Assembly (NCBI GenBank): GCA_947486575.1
Contig: CANKUB010000002.1
Coordinates: 1-64,000 of the forward strand
Direction of reading: 5' to 3'
Origin: Betaproteobacteria bacterium
GTDB taxonomy: Bacteria > Pseudomonadota > Gammaproteobacteria > Burkholderiales > SG8-41
Length of the DNA stretch: 64,000 nucleotides
The position numbers and the translations under genes are program-made. How positions within the stretch are numbered: the stretch's first letter is position 1; the number at the start of each line of letters is the position of its first letter. Below are positions 32,806 through 44,200 of the stretch, in pieces. The notes under the pieces were generated by a model. The model had not been told where the DNA came from. It did not search any database and saw only the letters and a list, made by a program, of their open reading frames with translations.

Positions 32806-34443
32806 ATGGTGACTCAAGTCCTCGCCCGCAAGTGGCGTCCCAAATCGTTTGCTGAACTCGTCGGACAAGAGCATGTTGTCCGCGCGCTGGGCAATGCGCT
32901 GAAGCAACAGCGGCTGCATCACGCGTATCTATTCACCGGCACGCGTGGCGTGGGCAAAACCACACTGGCACGCATTATCGCCAAGGCGCTGAACTGCGAA
33001 ACCGGTATCACCGACACGCCCTGCGGCCAATGCACCGCCTGCACAGAAATTGATGCAGGCCGCTTTGTTGACTTGGTGGAGCTGGATGCCGCGTCGAACA
33101 CGCAGGTGGACAACATGCGCGAGCTGCTTGAAACCGCGATGTACGCGCCATCGAGCGGGCGCTTCAAGGTCTACATCATTGACGAAGTGCATATGCTGTC
33201 GAAAAACGCGTTCAACGCGATGCTGAAAACGCTGGAAGAGCCGCCTGCACACGTTAAATTTATTCTCGCCACGACCGATCCGCAAAAAATTCCGGTGACG
33301 GTGTTGTCGCGCTGCCTGCAATTCAATCTGAAGCAGATTCCGCAGCAGCAGATTGCTGGCCGTCTGGCGTATGTGCTTGAAGCCGAACAAGTAGCGTTTG
33401 AAGCGCCCGCGCTGGCATTGATCGCACGCGCGGCGCAGGGCAGCCTGCGTGATTCACTGTCGCTGCTGGATCAGGCGATTGCGCATGGCGGTGGCAAGGT
33501 GGATGAGGCATCCACGCGCGCCATGTTGGGCGCGGTGGATCAACAGCATTTATTCGATATTCTGGATGCGCTCGCGCGTGGCGACGGCGCGGCCATGATC
33601 CAAAAAGCGGATGACATGGCGGCGCGCAGTTTGTCCTTTGAATCCGCGCTGATTGATCTGGGCACGCTGCTGCACCGGCTGGCGCTGGCACAGCGCATAC
33701 CCGCCACCGTGGCAGACGATGATCCTGATCGCGATACGCTGCTGGCGCTGTCAGCACAATTCGGTGCGGATGACATTCAGCTTTATTACCAGATCGTGAC
33801 CCAGGGCCGCAGTGACATCGGGCTGGCACCGGACGAATATGCCGGTTTCACCATGAGCCTGTTGCGCATGCTGGCGTTTGCGCCGGGTGCGGTACCTGCG
33901 GCGCCGGTTGCCATGGCGAGTGCGCCTAGGGCACAAAGTGCGGTGCGAGCGGTCGCGCCGCCAGCAATCCGCGTTACGGCGACGGCGGCTCCGGCAGCGC
34001 CAGCAGGGGCAGCATCCGTTGCGTCAACGCCCGTAGTATCCATTCCCGCGAGTACAACGCTCACCTGGGAAGAACTGGTGCAGCACCTGGGTATTGTGGG
34101 TCTGACCAAACAACTGGCGCAGCACTGTGAAATGGCCGTGCTGGACGCGACGCAAATTGAGTTGAATCTGCCCAAAGCGCAGGAGCATTTGCTGGCCGGT
34201 GCGCATCAAGGCAAATTGCGGGCGGCGCTGCAGCAACGCTATGGCGCGGCGTTCAAGGTGAATATCAATGTTGCCAACGTTGCACAGAACGAAATCAACT
34301 CGCCGGTGGCGATCGCCAACCGCGAGCAGCAGGAGCGTCAGGCGCAAGCTGTTCAGGAAATCCAGCGAGACCCATTCGTGCGCGAACTGGTTGATAGCTT
34401 TGGTGCGCGCGTGAAAGAATCATCGATTAAACCGAATACTTGA
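32806..34443 (+). CDS. dnaX: DNA polymerase III subunits tau/gamma
   Basis: 545 residues. Clamp-loader ATPase: Walker A GTRGVGKTTLAR (about 45-56), zinc site from CETGITDTPCGQCTAC, Walker B IIDEVHMLS, sensor TTDPQKIPVTVLSRC. The Ala-rich linker (360-425) and C-terminal tau region follow. No A-rich slippery heptamer is present, so gamma made by the E. coli-type frameshift is not expected. Lies 47 bases after ffs and upstream of ybaB-recR, the usual arrangement. Confidence 0.96.
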   Translation: MVTQVLARKWRPKSFAELVGQEHVVRALGNALKQQRLHHAYLFTGTRGVGKTTLARIIAKALNCETGITDTPCGQCTACTEIDAGRFVDLVELDAASNTQVDNMRELLETAMYAPSSGRFKVYIIDEVHMLSKNAFNAMLKTLEEPPAHVKFILATTDPQKIPVTVLSRCLQFNLKQIPQQQIAGRLAYVLEAEQVAFEAPALALIARAAQGSLRDSLSLLDQAIAHGGGKVDEASTRAMLGAVDQQHLFDILDALARGDGAAMIQKADDMAARSLSFESALIDLGTLLHRLALAQRIPATVADDDPDRDTLLALSAQFGADDIQLYYQIVTQGRSDIGLAPDEYAGFTMSLLRMLAFAPGAVPAAPVAMASAPRAQSAVRAVAPPAIRVTATAAPAAPAGAASVASTPVVSIPASTTLTWEELVQHLGIVGLTKQLAQHCEMAVLDATQIELNLPKAQEHLLAGAHQGKLRAALQQRYGAAFKVNINVANVAQNEINSPVAIANREQQERQAQAVQEIQRDPFVRELVDSFGARVKESSIKPNT

Positions 34444-34471
34444 ATATTCAATAAAATCAAAGAGATAGAAT

Positions 34472-34807
34472 ATGATGAAGAATCAATTGGCGGGGCTGAT
34501 GAAGCAGGCCCAGCAGATGCAGGAAAATATGAAGAAGATGCAGGATCAGCTCGGCACGATTGAAGTCGAAGGACAGGCGGGTGCGGGCATGGTGAAGATT
34601 ACGATGAATTGCCACTACGGCGTGCGCCGCGTGGCGATTGACGATAGCCTGTTAAAAGGCGACAAAGACGACAAGGAAATGCTCGAAGACCTGATCGCAG
34701 CGGCAATGAACGATGCCGTGCGGCGTGCGGAATCCACCAAGCAGGAAAAGATGGCTGGCATGACAGCGGGTATGCCGCTGCCGCCGGGCTTCAAGATGCC
34801 GTTTTGA
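34472..34807 (+). CDS. ybaB: Nucleoid-associated protein YbaB/EbfC
   Basis: 111 residues. The N-terminal helix [20 protein letters not shown], followed by a small beta-sheet ([20 protein letters not shown]) and a C-terminal helix, is the family pattern. YbaB dimers bind DNA and are encoded between dnaX and recR in nearly all bacteria, as here. Confidence 0.95.
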   Translation: MMKNQLAGLMKQAQQMQENMKKMQDQLGTIEVEGQAGAGMVKITMNCHYGVRRVAIDDSLLKGDKDDKEMLEDLIAAAMNDAVRRAESTKQEKMAGMTAGMPLPPGFKMPF

Positions 34808-34829
34808 AGTGTTACGGGTCTGCTGAGGC

Positions 34830-35426
34830 ATGAAAGCACCCTCTGCTCTCGCAGAACTGATGATGGCGCTGCGTTGCCTGCCCGGCGTCGGCCCGAAATC
34901 GGCGCAGCGCATGGCGTATCACCTGTTGCAGCGTGATCAGGCAGGCGCTTCGCGCTTGTCAGGTGCCTTGCGTGCGGCGCTTGATCGCATACGCCATTGC
35001 GAAAAATGCAATTCGTTTGCCGAAGAAGCGCTGTGCGATTTGTGTTCGTCCACGCGGCGCGATGCCAGGCTGTTGTGCGTGGTGGAGTCGCCTGCCGATC
35101 TGTTGATGATCGAGCAGACGCAGAGTTTCAGGGGCATGTATTTTGTACTGGCCGGTGTATTGTCACCGCTGGATGGTGTAGGGCCCAAGGAGATTCATTT
35201 GGATCGATTGCTCATACGTGCCACCGATGGCGCGGTCAACGAAGTGGTGCTGGCCACCAACTTTACCGCCGAAGGTGAGGCCACCGCGCACTACGTTGGC
35301 GAATTGCTGACCGCGCGCGGACTTAAAGTCACACGTATCGCGCGCGGGTTGCCGGTGGGCGGCGAGCTGGATCATGTGGATATCGGCACCTTGGCACAAG
35401 CCGTGATTGAACGCCGTGCGGTCTGA
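34830..35426 (+). CDS. recR: Recombination protein RecR
   Basis: 198 residues. Helix-hairpin-helix [16 protein letters not shown], zinc finger [16 protein letters not shown] (about 56-71) and Toprim domain with [14 protein letters not shown] and [16 protein letters not shown] are intact. RecR works with RecFO to load RecA at gaps. Its end overlaps rluB. Confidence 0.96.
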   Translation: MKAPSALAELMMALRCLPGVGPKSAQRMAYHLLQRDQAGASRLSGALRAALDRIRHCEKCNSFAEEALCDLCSSTRRDARLLCVVESPADLLMIEQTQSFRGMYFVLAGVLSPLDGVGPKEIHLDRLLIRATDGAVNEVVLATNFTAEGEATAHYVGELLTARGLKVTRIARGLPVGGELDHVDIGTLAQAVIERRAV

Positions 35427-36375
35427 TAAAAAGCGCGGCCCGCCGCGCTCGCCACGTGTCAAGCCGCGCAGACCGATGGCAGCTGCGCGCACGCCATTTG
35501 CTGCTGAAGCGGAGCAGGAACCGCGCGACGAGGACGCGGTGCTTGCGCCGCGTGCACCGCGTGGACAGCGCGGACCGCGGGCCGATGCCGCGGCGGAAAG
35601 CCAAAAGCTGCAAAAAATTCTGGCGCAAGCGGGGCTGGGTTCACGCCGCTTGATGGAAACCTGGATTGAGGCAGGGCGCATCACCGTCAACGGCAAGGTC
35701 GCAGGCATCGGCACGCGCGTAACGCCCGAGGATCGCATACACGCCGATGGCCGTGCAGTGCAGATTGCCGCAGTGGCGCAGACGCCGCGCGTGCTGCTCT
35801 ATCACAAACCGGACGGTGAGATCGTTACGCGTGATGATCCGCAAGGGCGTGAAACCGTCTTCACGCGCCTGCCAAAATTGCGTGGTGCACGCTGGCTATC
35901 GATCGGGCGGCTGGATGTCAGCACCAGCGGCCTGTTGATTTTTACCACGTCGGGCGCGCTTGCCAACACCATGATGCACCCGCGTTTTGCGGTGGAGCGC
36001 GAGTATGCCGCACGCGTTTTCGGTCAGCTTACGCAGGAGCAGGGCGCGCAGTTGCTGGAAGGCGTGGCACTGGAGGACGGTCTGGCACGCTTCGATAAAA
36101 TTGATGACGAAGGTGGCGAAGGGTCAAATCACTGGTACCGGCTGGTTGTGAGCGAAGGTCGCAATCGCGTGGTGCGCCGTTTGTTTGAAGCGGTAGGTTT
36201 TACGGTGAGCCGTTTGATGCGCGTGCGCTTTGGCGCGATACAGTTGCCGCCACGACTGAAGCGCGGGCAGATTGAAGAGTTGCCGCCTGCGGATGTTAAG
36301 CGGCTTTTGGCGTGGCTGGAAAAACCCGTTCGTGCTGAAGCTCAAACGCCTCACCGCAACGGCAGGCAGACATAG
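35416..36375 (+). CDS. rluB: 23S rRNA pseudouridine synthase RluB
   Basis: About 319 residues from GTG 35416 (TTG 35407 possible). A basic, low-complexity head of about 60 residues precedes an S4 RNA-binding domain ([20 protein letters not shown]) and the RsuA/RluB catalytic domain with [15 protein letters not shown] (catalytic Asp). RluB modifies U2605 of 23S rRNA. The C-terminus [19 protein letters not shown] is family-like. The head is shorter than in Burkholderia relatives. No scpB precedes it. Confidence 0.88.
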   Translation: MRSDKKRGPPRSPRVKPRRPMAAARTPFAAEAEQEPRDEDAVLAPRAPRGQRGPRADAAAESQKLQKILAQAGLGSRRLMETWIEAGRITVNGKVAGIGTRVTPEDRIHADGRAVQIAAVAQTPRVLLYHKPDGEIVTRDDPQGRETVFTRLPKLRGARWLSIGRLDVSTSGLLIFTTSGALANTMMHPRFAVEREYAARVFGQLTQEQGAQLLEGVALEDGLARFDKIDDEGGEGSNHWYRLVVSEGRNRVVRRLFEAVGFTVSRLMRVRFGAIQLPPRLKRGQIEELPPADVKRLLAWLEKPVRAEAQTPHRNGRQT

Positions 36376-36423
36376 AGATATAGCGTCACAAAGATCACGC
36401 AAAGAAATTCTACCGGCTTGCGG

Positions 36424-37347
36424 TCATTCAGAATTGTTACCGGTTTTCTTTGCGTTTTTGCGTTGTAGGGGTTGTAGTTCCTCGCGCGTCAGAACAAATA
36501 CGCAATCGTCGCCACCCGAAGTCTCCGCCCACAAAAACGGCAATTTCGGCCAGGTGCGCTCCACCAGCGCGCGTGCATGTCCGCATTCCACCACCAGCAC
36601 GCCACCGGGATTGAGGTGGCTTGCGGCCTTGGTCAATATCACGCGCAGCGCATCCAGACCATCGTGGCCGGCGGCCAGTGCTAATGCGGGTTCGGCCTGG
36701 TATTCGCTTGGCAAGGTGCGCATGACGGCGCTGCGCACGTAGGGCGGGTTGCTGATGATGAGATCGTAGCGGCGTTGATTCAGCCTGGAAAAGTAGTTTG
36801 AAAACAATAAGTTAACGCGTTTTTTTAACCGGTGTTTTTTAACGTTGATGGCCGCTACTTGCAGCGCGCCCGGCGAAACATCAGTGGCATCCACCATGGC
36901 CTGGCGAAAGCGTTTGGCGAGCAGAATGGCGAGGCAACCCGAGCCGGTACACAGATCGAGTGCCGTGTGTACGTCGCTGACTGCCGGCAGAAAGGGAAAA
37001 TCATCGTCGAACAATAGTTCAGCAATATAGGAACGCGGCACGAGCACGCGTTCATCGACAAAAAACTGTTGAGTTCCCAGCCACGCCTCCTGCGTAATAT
37101 ACGCGGCGGGCTTGCGTTCCTTGATGCGCCGTTCGAACAGGGCGAGCACACGCGCTGCATCCGCTGCGACCACCGTGCGTGCAAGCGGCAACTCATCGAG
37201 CGGCAATTTGAGTGCGTGCAGCGTCAGGTAAATGGCTTCGTCGCGCGCATTGGTTACGCCATGGCCAAACGCGAGGTTGGCTTGTGTGAACGACTTTATG
37301 CCACGATTGACCAAACTGCCCACCGTAGTGGGCGCGACCGTGGGCAC
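36424..37347 (-). CDS. prmB: 50S ribosomal protein L3 glutamine methyltransferase
   Basis: 307 residues from GTG 37347. Cofactor loop ALDLCTGSGCLAILLAKR (about 128-145) and active-site IISNPPYVRS (about 197-206), where the Asn-Pro-Pro-Tyr binds the glutamine side chain. Charged C-terminal tail. It methylates Gln150 of L3, by family knowledge. It follows pilU on the same strand. Confidence 0.92.
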   Translation of the reverse strand: MPTVAPTTVGSLVNRGIKSFTQANLAFGHGVTNARDEAIYLTLHALKLPLDELPLARTVVAADAARVLALFERRIKERKPAAYITQEAWLGTQQFFVDERVLVPRSYIAELLFDDDFPFLPAVSDVHTALDLCTGSGCLAILLAKRFRQAMVDATDVSPGALQVAAINVKKHRLKKRVNLLFSNYFSRLNQRRYDLIISNPPYVRSAVMRTLPSEYQAEPALALAAGHDGLDALRVILTKAASHLNPGGVLVVECGHARALVERTWPKLPFLWAETSGGDDCVFVLTREELQPLQRKNAKKTGNNSE

Positions 37348-37354
37348 GACGGGC

Positions 37355-38539
37355 CTAATTCAATGCATCAAGATTGAGCTTGATGCTTGAGATGTCTTGC
37401 GGCGGCTTGGGCATGCCTTGCGGCGATTCGCCTGCTGGCGTGGGCTTGGATTTATCGTTTTTGTTGGCCATGGCATTGTCGATCAGCCAGCGCAGGTTGG
37501 TAGGGGAATCTGAGTTGGCGAGTGCTTCGTCGAGCGTAATCGTGCCTGCGACGTAATGCTTGAACAGCGCTTGTTCAAAGGTTTGCGAGCCGGGCGCCAT
37601 GCTTTGTTCCATGGCTTCCTTGATTGCGCCAATTTCGCCTTTGTTGATCAATTCCTGAATGAACTTGGTGTTCAGCATCACTTCCACTGCAGGCACACGA
37701 CGCCCGTCGGCGGTGCGCACCAGACGCTGCGATATCACGCAGCGCACACCGATGGCGAGATCTGAAAGCACGGCATCGCGCATATCGCGCGGGAAAAAGT
37801 TAATGATGCGGTTCAGTGCGTTGTAACTGTTGTTGGCGTGCAGCGTGGTCATGCACAGGTGGCCCGTTTGTGCAAACAGGAGCGCACTTTGCAGTGTGTC
37901 CTTGTCGCGCACTTCGCCGATCATAAGCAGATCGGGGGCTTCACGCATGGCACTGATCAGTGCCGCTTCATACGAGAGCGTATCGACGCGCACTTCGCGC
38001 TGATTGACGATGGATTTTTTGTGCTTGAAGGCAAATTCCACCGGGTCTTCAATCGTGAGTATGTGGCCGGGGCGTGTGGCGTTGCGATAATCGATCATCG
38101 ACGCCATCGTGGTGGATTTACCCGAGCCGGTTGATCCCACGATCAGGATCAGCCCGAGTTTTTCCATGATCACTTCTTTCAGCACATCCGGCAGACCCAG
38201 TGAATCGAATGCGGGAATTTCCGGTTTGACGTAGCGAATCACCATCGCGGTGGTGTTGCGCTGCTGAAAAATATTGATACGGTAGTTGCCCATCGCACCG
38301 TCGGGGCCGGGTTCGCCGCGCCGTGCGAAGTTCATTTCGTGAATTTCGTTGAATTCCTTGGTTTGCTGCGGATTCATCAATTCGTAGCAGATGGCATGCA
38401 CCTGATCAGGCATGAGCCGTTGATCGTTTATCGGCATCACCACGCCATTGATCTTGATCTGTATCGGCGCGCCACAGGTGAAGAACATGTCCGATGCCTG
38501 CTTATCGGCCATCAGTTTGAATAGCGGCGTAACAAACAT
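37355..38539 (-). CDS. pilU: Type IV pilus retraction ATPase PilU-like
   Basis: 394 residues. The PilT/PilU-type N-terminal PAS-like domain (ASDMFFTCGAPIQIKINGVV) and RecA-type domain with Walker A VGSTGSGKST (about 132-141), Asp box TIEDPVEF, Walker B LLMIGEVRDKDT and His box TGHLCMTTLHANN are intact. PilU boosts pilus retraction with PilT; the extended C-terminus after LINKGEIGAIKEAMEQSM favours PilU. No pilT is adjacent. Confidence 0.88.
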   Translation of the reverse strand: MFVTPLFKLMADKQASDMFFTCGAPIQIKINGVVMPINDQRLMPDQVHAICYELMNPQQTKEFNEIHEMNFARRGEPGPDGAMGNYRINIFQQRNTTAMVIRYVKPEIPAFDSLGLPDVLKEVIMEKLGLILIVGSTGSGKSTTMASMIDYRNATRPGHILTIEDPVEFAFKHKKSIVNQREVRVDTLSYEAALISAMREAPDLLMIGEVRDKDTLQSALLFAQTGHLCMTTLHANNSYNALNRIINFFPRDMRDAVLSDLAIGVRCVISQRLVRTADGRRVPAVEVMLNTKFIQELINKGEIGAIKEAMEQSMAPGSQTFEQALFKHYVAGTITLDEALANSDSPTNLRWLIDNAMANKNDKSKPTPAGESPQGMPKPPQDISSIKLNLDALN

Positions 38540-38587
38540 GATTTTTCTCCCGGTGTGTGGCGTCTGCTATGAAACGATACGGAATCG

Positions 38588-39409
38588 CTAGTCTGCCCGC
38601 AATAGATCGTTGATGCTGGTTTTGGCTCGAGTCTGCGCATCAACCTGTTTCACAATGACGGCGCAGTATAAATTGCATTTGCCGTCGGAAGAAGGCAGCG
38701 ATCCGGGCACCACCACTGAGCCTGCCGGCACGCGGCCATACAACACTTGCCCCGTCTCGCGATGAAATATTTTCGTGCTTTGCCCGATGAATACGCCCAT
38801 CGAAATCACGGCACCGGTTTCAACGATCACGCCTTCGACGATTTCGGAGCGCGCGCCGACAAAGCAATTGTCTTCGATAATGGTCGGATTCGCTTGCAAC
38901 GGCTCCAGCACACCGCCGATACCTACGCCGCCGGAGAGGTGCACATTCTTGCCGATTTGCGCACATGAGCCGACGGTGGCCCAGGTATCGACCATCGTGC
39001 CCTCGTCAACGTACGCACCGATGTTGACGAACGACGGCATGAGAATGACGTTTTTGGCAATGTATGCGCCACGGCGTGCGGCAGCGGGCGGCACCACGCG
39101 ATAGCCTGCCTGCTGAAAGTCTGCCGCAGAAAAATTGCTGAATTTCGACGGCACTTTGTCGTAGTACTGCGAGTACCCGTCTTTCAACACGGCGTTGTCT
39201 TGCAGTCTGAACGATAACAGCACGGCCTTTTTCGCCCATTGTTGCGTTACCCACTCGCCGTTAATTTTTTCGGCCACGCGTAACTTGCCGCAGTCGATTT
39301 GATCAATGGTTTCGTTAACCGCATCGCGTACCGCTTTGCTGGCGCTGGCGGGCGAGATATTAGCGCGGTCATCCCACGCCTGCTCGATGGTAGTCTGTAA
39401 GGTTGACAT
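38588..39409 (-). CDS. dapD: Tetrahydrodipicolinate N-succinyltransferase
   Basis: 273 residues from ATG 39409, with AAGGAG 5 bases upstream. Left-handed beta-helix repeats are visible ([60 protein letters not shown]). It catalyses the succinylation step of lysine/diaminopimelate synthesis. dapC lies directly upstream on the same strand; dapE is not present at this locus. Confidence 0.95.
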   Translation of the reverse strand: MSTLQTTIEQAWDDRANISPASASKAVRDAVNETIDQIDCGKLRVAEKINGEWVTQQWAKKAVLLSFRLQDNAVLKDGYSQYYDKVPSKFSNFSAADFQQAGYRVVPPAAARRGAYIAKNVILMPSFVNIGAYVDEGTMVDTWATVGSCAQIGKNVHLSGGVGIGGVLEPLQANPTIIEDNCFVGARSEIVEGVIVETGAVISMGVFIGQSTKIFHRETGQVLYGRVPAGSVVVPGSLPSSDGKCNLYCAVIVKQVDAQTRAKTSINDLLRAD

Positions 39410-39410
39410 T

Positions 39411-39432
39411 GTAACTCCTTGTTTTTGTTTAC
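39411..39432 (-). repeat. Dispersed A-rich motif between dapC and dapD
   Basis: On the minus strand reads GTAAACAAAAACAAGGAGTT AC, overlapping the dapC stop and containing the dapD ribosome site. It matches the recurring motif except where AAATAG is AAGGAG. Confidence 0.45.
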
Positions 39433-40619
39433 AATTTTTCAATAAAATCACGTATGCGGCGAGCGCTTTCGGCGCACTCATCGAGTGATGAAACCAGCGC
39501 GACGCGTACACGATTCTTGCCGGGATTAACCCCCTGCGATTCGCGTGCGAGGTAGCTGCCGGGCAACACCGTGACATTCTTGTCGATAAACAGCCGCCGC
39601 GCAAATGCTGTGTCGCTGATGGATGTGGGCAGCCACAAATAAAATGCTGCATCGGGCAGCGTAACATCGCATACCGGTTGCAGTATCGATAGCGCCACGT
39701 CGAATTTTTCGCGATACAAACGGCGATTTTCGATGACATGATTTTCGTCACCCCACGCTGTTGCGCTGGCCATTTGCACCGGCCCGCTCATGGCGCAGCC
39801 GTGGTAAGTGCGATAGTGCAGGTATTTTTGAATGATTTCCGCGTCACCCGCGACAAAGCCAGAGCGCATGCCCGGCACATTGGAGCGTTTGGACAAGCTC
39901 GAAAACATCACCAGCCGCTTGAAATCACTGCGTCCGAGTTGTTGCGCAGCAGCCAGCGCGCCCAGCGGCGGCTGGCCTTCCTGAAAATAAATTTCAGAAT
40001 AACATTCGTCCGAAGCAATGATAAAGCCGTATTGGTCTGACAACTCAAACAATGCTTTCCATTGCGCCAGCGGCATCACCGCGCCGGTAGGGTTGCCCGG
40101 CGAGCAGGTAAAAATCAATTGCGTGCGCTGCCACACCGATTCAGGCAAATCACTGAAGTTCGCCGCATAATGGTTTTCAGCCAGACTATTCAAAAACAGC
40201 GGCGTCGCGCGGCCCAGCAGCGCCGCCCCTTCGTAAATTTGATAAAACGGGTTGGGGCAGATCACCACGGGATCCGGCTTGCGCGGATCAATCACCGCTT
40301 GTGCAAACGCGAACAATGCTTCGCGGCTGCCGTTTACCGGTATTATTTGTGTGGTTGCATCCAGATCAACGTGATAACGGCCCTTGGCCCATCGTGCAAT
40401 GGCGTTGCGTAACTCAGGCACACCGGCGGTCAACGGATAGCTGGCCATGCCGGCAAGGTTATCGATCAGCGACTGCTTGATGAAATCCGGCGTGGGATGG
40501 CGCGGCTCGCCGATGTAGAGTGAAATCGGCGAAAGATCAGGATTTGGCTTTGCGCCGTCAAGCAGAGCGATGAGCTTCTGAAACGGATAGCTCTGTAGTT
40601 TTTCCAGGTCGGGATTCAA
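39429..40619 (-). CDS. dapC: Succinyldiaminopimelate transaminase
   Basis: 396 residues from TTG 40619. Class I PLP aminotransferase; the Lys that binds PLP is in [14 protein letters not shown], and [37 protein letters not shown] are conserved. Catalyses the transamination step of diaminopimelate synthesis, paired with dapD. No better start is seen upstream. Confidence 0.9.
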   Translation of the reverse strand: MNPDLEKLQSYPFQKLIALLDGAKPNPDLSPISLYIGEPRHPTPDFIKQSLIDNLAGMASYPLTAGVPELRNAIARWAKGRYHVDLDATTQIIPVNGSREALFAFAQAVIDPRKPDPVVICPNPFYQIYEGAALLGRATPLFLNSLAENHYAANFSDLPESVWQRTQLIFTCSPGNPTGAVMPLAQWKALFELSDQYGFIIASDECYSEIYFQEGQPPLGALAAAQQLGRSDFKRLVMFSSLSKRSNVPGMRSGFVAGDAEIIQKYLHYRTYHGCAMSGPVQMASATAWGDENHVIENRRLYREKFDVALSILQPVCDVTLPDAAFYLWLPTSISDTAFARRLFIDKNVTVLPGSYLARESQGVNPGKNRVRVALVSSLDECAESARRIRDFIEKL

Positions 40620-40708
40620 CGATAACTTTCGAATGGTCGCGCTGCCTGCGTGCGCGATTGAGGCCGTGAATTTAATGCAAGGTGCGGATTATAAAGCGAT
40701 TTTACAGG

Positions 40709-41137
40709 CTATCGTGTATTCGCATTCGGTGCGGACGACGCTAATGCGGGCAAACGGCCAACGCGCCATCCACGTGCTGCATGTTCGGCAACCACCGTCG
40801 TAAATATGCCGCCGCGAACGTAAAAATGTGCGGTAAGGCGCATGAAACGCGGGGCCAGCGCCGTGACCAGATCATCCAGTATGCGATTCGTCACAGCTTC
40901 GTGAAATGTGCCTTCGTTGCGAAACGCCCCCATATACAGTTTGAGACTCTTCAGTTCAACACAGTGCTTTTCCGGCACATAATCCAGCATCAGGGTGGCG
41001 AAATCCGGCTGCCCGGTTTTTGGGCAAAGGCATGTAAATTCAGGGATTTCCATGTGAATGCGATAATCGCGGCGCGGTGCCGGATTGGGAAATGTTTCAA
41101 TCGGCCTGAAATCGTTTTTTGGAGGCTGGCGTGGCAT
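40709..41137 (-). CDS. queF: NADPH-dependent 7-cyano-7-deazaguanine reductase
   Basis: 142 residues from ATG 41137. The motif [15 protein letters not shown] contains the nucleophile Cys (residue 38) and Asp (45), and [20 protein letters not shown] is the substrate block. Makes preQ1 in queuosine synthesis. Short (YkvM) type. Divergent from smc. Confidence 0.93.
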   Translation of the reverse strand: MPRQPPKNDFRPIETFPNPAPRRDYRIHMEIPEFTCLCPKTGQPDFATLMLDYVPEKHCVELKSLKLYMGAFRNEGTFHEAVTNRILDDLVTALAPRFMRLTAHFYVRGGIFTTVVAEHAARGWRVGRLPALASSAPNANTR

Positions 41138-41232
41138 TTTCGACAAGAGGTATACTGGTAAATCAGTTAGAATTGCGCGCTAAATTCGGTAACGGATTAT
41201 AACCCCCGCTCAACTCTAGTCGAAGTAAGAAA

Positions 41233-44200
41233 TTGCGCCTCACACATATTAATCTTGCCGGTTTTAAATCGTTTGTAGACCCCACCCAGATCCCGGTGCC
41301 GGGCCAACTGGTTGGCATTGTCGGGCCGAATGGCTGCGGCAAATCCAACGTCATTGATGCAGTGCGTTGGGTACTGGGTGAGACCTCGGCGCGGCATTTG
41401 CGCGGCACCACCATGCAGGACGTGCTGTTCAACGGTTCCGGCAACCGCAAACCGGTTAATCGCGCGAGCGTCGAATTGTTGTTTGACAACAGTCTGGGCA
41501 AAGCCGCGGGGCAGTGGTCGTCATACGGCGAAATTTCCGTCAAGCGTGTGCTGGAGCGGGAGGGTGATTCGACGTATTACATCAACAATATTGTGGTGCG
41601 TCGCCGCGATATCGCCGATATATTTCTCGGTACCGGCCTCGGTGCGCGGGCGTACGCGATCATTGAACAGGGCATGATTTCGCGCGTTATCGAAGCCAAG
41701 CCTGAAGAATTGCGCGTGTTTCTTGAAGAAGCGGCTGGCGTATCGAAATATCGTGAGCGTCGCAAGGAAACCGAAGCGCGGCTGCGTGACACGCGCGAAA
41801 ACCTGCTGCGTGTGGATGACATCCGGCAGGAACTGACCAAGCAACTTGAACATCTGGGCGAGCAGGCCGAAGTTGCCCGTAAATACCACGAGTTGCAAGG
41901 TGAGTTGGCGACTTCACAGAATCTGCTGTGGTTTACACGCAAGAAAGAAGCCGTATCCGCACGGGCGCGCCACGCACGGGAAATCGAACGCAGTGGTATC
42001 GAACTCGAAGCAGAAACCGCGCGTTTGCGCGAGGCGGAAAAGCGACTCGAAGAATTGCGCAGTGAACATTACAAAGCGGGCGATGCGCTGCATGCCTGTC
42101 AGGGCGCACTCTATGAGGCCAATGCCGAAGTGGCGAGGCTTGAGCAGCAGATCACGCATGTGCGCGACAATCGCGGGCGTATCGAACATCACATTTCAAC
42201 GCTGCGCGCGCAGCACGATGACAATCAATCGCAATTGATTGCCGCGCAGCGCGGGCTGGATGAATCGCGCGAAGTACGTGCGCAAGCGGACGAGCGCGTA
42301 CACACAAGCGAAGCCGAAGCGCAGGCACAAGGTCAAAAATTGCCACTGGCAGAAGAAGCGCATCGCGCCAGTTACAACCGGCGCGAAGAAGTGCAGCGCA
42401 GTCTCGCGCAAGTGCAACAGCGTTTGCAGGTGGAGCAAACACAAAGCGGGCACGCGGTGCGGCTGCTTGAGCAATTTGCGCTGCGCCAATCGCGACTGAC
42501 CGATGAACGTGCGGCGTTGCCCGTGGCGGATGGCGATGCACTGGCGCAATTGACCGAGCGCACAGCGCAATGCGAGCAACAACTCGAAGAATGGCGTGAG
42601 CGCCTGCAGGCGAGTGAAGCGCAAATTCCGGCCCTGGAGCAAGCCGTCAACGAGCGACAGGCGGAACTTGGGGCGGCGATGCGCACACGGGCTTCAGTGG
42701 AGGCGCGCATCAATGCCTTGTCGCAATTGCAGGCACGGTTGGCGAAAGGCGCCAACGGTGCGGACATGGAAAGCTGGCTTGCCGCACGCAATCTGGATAA
42801 AGCGCCGCGCTTCTGGCAGGGCATCGAAATTGCAGCGGGCTGGGAAGATGCGCTTGAAGCCGTGTTGCGTGAGCGATTGAATGGTATTGCGCCGGGTCAT
42901 GTGGACAGTGCCGCTGATTGGTTGACGCAGCCGCCTCCCGGAAAATTAACGATGGTGGATGCCGCTGCACAACCCGTTGCGTCAACAGAGGTGACGGGCC
43001 TTGAACCCTTGAAGCGCCACGTGACCTGCCGTAACGTCAATCTTGAGGCCGTGGTTGACGATTGGCTGCACGACGTTTATACCGTGCCGGATACCGCAAC
43101 GGGCATGGCGTGTCGCGCGCAATTACCGCCGGGCGGCATGCTGGTGTCGGCCAATGGTTATGTATTTTCCCGACACAGCGTGACGTTTCATGCCCCTGAT
43201 AGCGAATTGCACGGGGTGCTGTCGCGCCAGCGCGAAATCGAAAAACTACAAGGTGAATTTGAAGCCGAAAGCGCCATTGTTGAAAACCTCAATTACGCGG
43301 TGGCCGATGCCCGCGAGGCCGTTGAGCGGTGCCGCAGCGAAGCGGTTGAATTGCGCAGTGGCGTTAACAACGCGCAGAACGAGTTTCATGCGGTGCAGGT
43401 CGAGGCGGTGCGATTGTCAGAGCAGGCGCAGCGTGCCACGCAACGCGGCGAACAAATTGCCTCTGAAATCGCCGAAATCGTGGCGCTGGTATTGACCGAA
43501 ACACAAAATCGCAACGCTGCGGATTCCGCGATGGCGCAGTTGCAGCATGAGCGTACCGCGTTTGCCGCGCAGGTTGAGCAATCCGCTGAGGACTACCGCA
43601 ACGCAGAAACAGCCCTTAACGCGCAGCGTCAAATGGCGGAACAGGCGCGGCGTGCGCATCAAGAGTCGTTATTTTCGCAGAAGACAATTATCAATAGAAT
43701 TAATGAGATAGATCAATCCATTCAACGCTTGAGCACGTCAATTTCGGCGCTTGAATCGAGCATCAGCGAATCTGAAACCGACTTGAATGGTTACGATGAA
43801 GCGCCGTGGCAGGAGCAGCTTCAAGCCATGCTTGAAACGCGCGTGACGCGTGAGCAGGCGCTGGCGCTGGCACGAGATGCGCTGGAAGGCATGGATACGC
43901 AGTTGCGGGGTATTGAGCAGGAACGTGTGACGTCCGAAGAAAAACTGGGGCCGTTACGCGAGCGTATCGCCGAAGTGCGACTGAAGGAACAAGAGGCTCG
44001 CCTGACCGAAGAGCAATATGCACAGCAGCTGGTAGAGGCGGGCGCGGACGAAGTGGCGTTGGCCGATTTGCTGGAAAAAGGTACGCGCTCGAATGCGCTG
44101 CAAACCGAAATCAACCGCATCAACGAAGAAATTCGCGCGTTGGGGGCGGTCAATCTGGCAGCACTGGAAGAATTAAAGGCCGCGTCTGAGCGCCGTGATT

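Noticed and set aside
32806-34443. Programmed frameshift in dnaX giving gamma
   Set aside because: No A-AAA-AAG or similar slippery run with a following hairpin was found in the gene.
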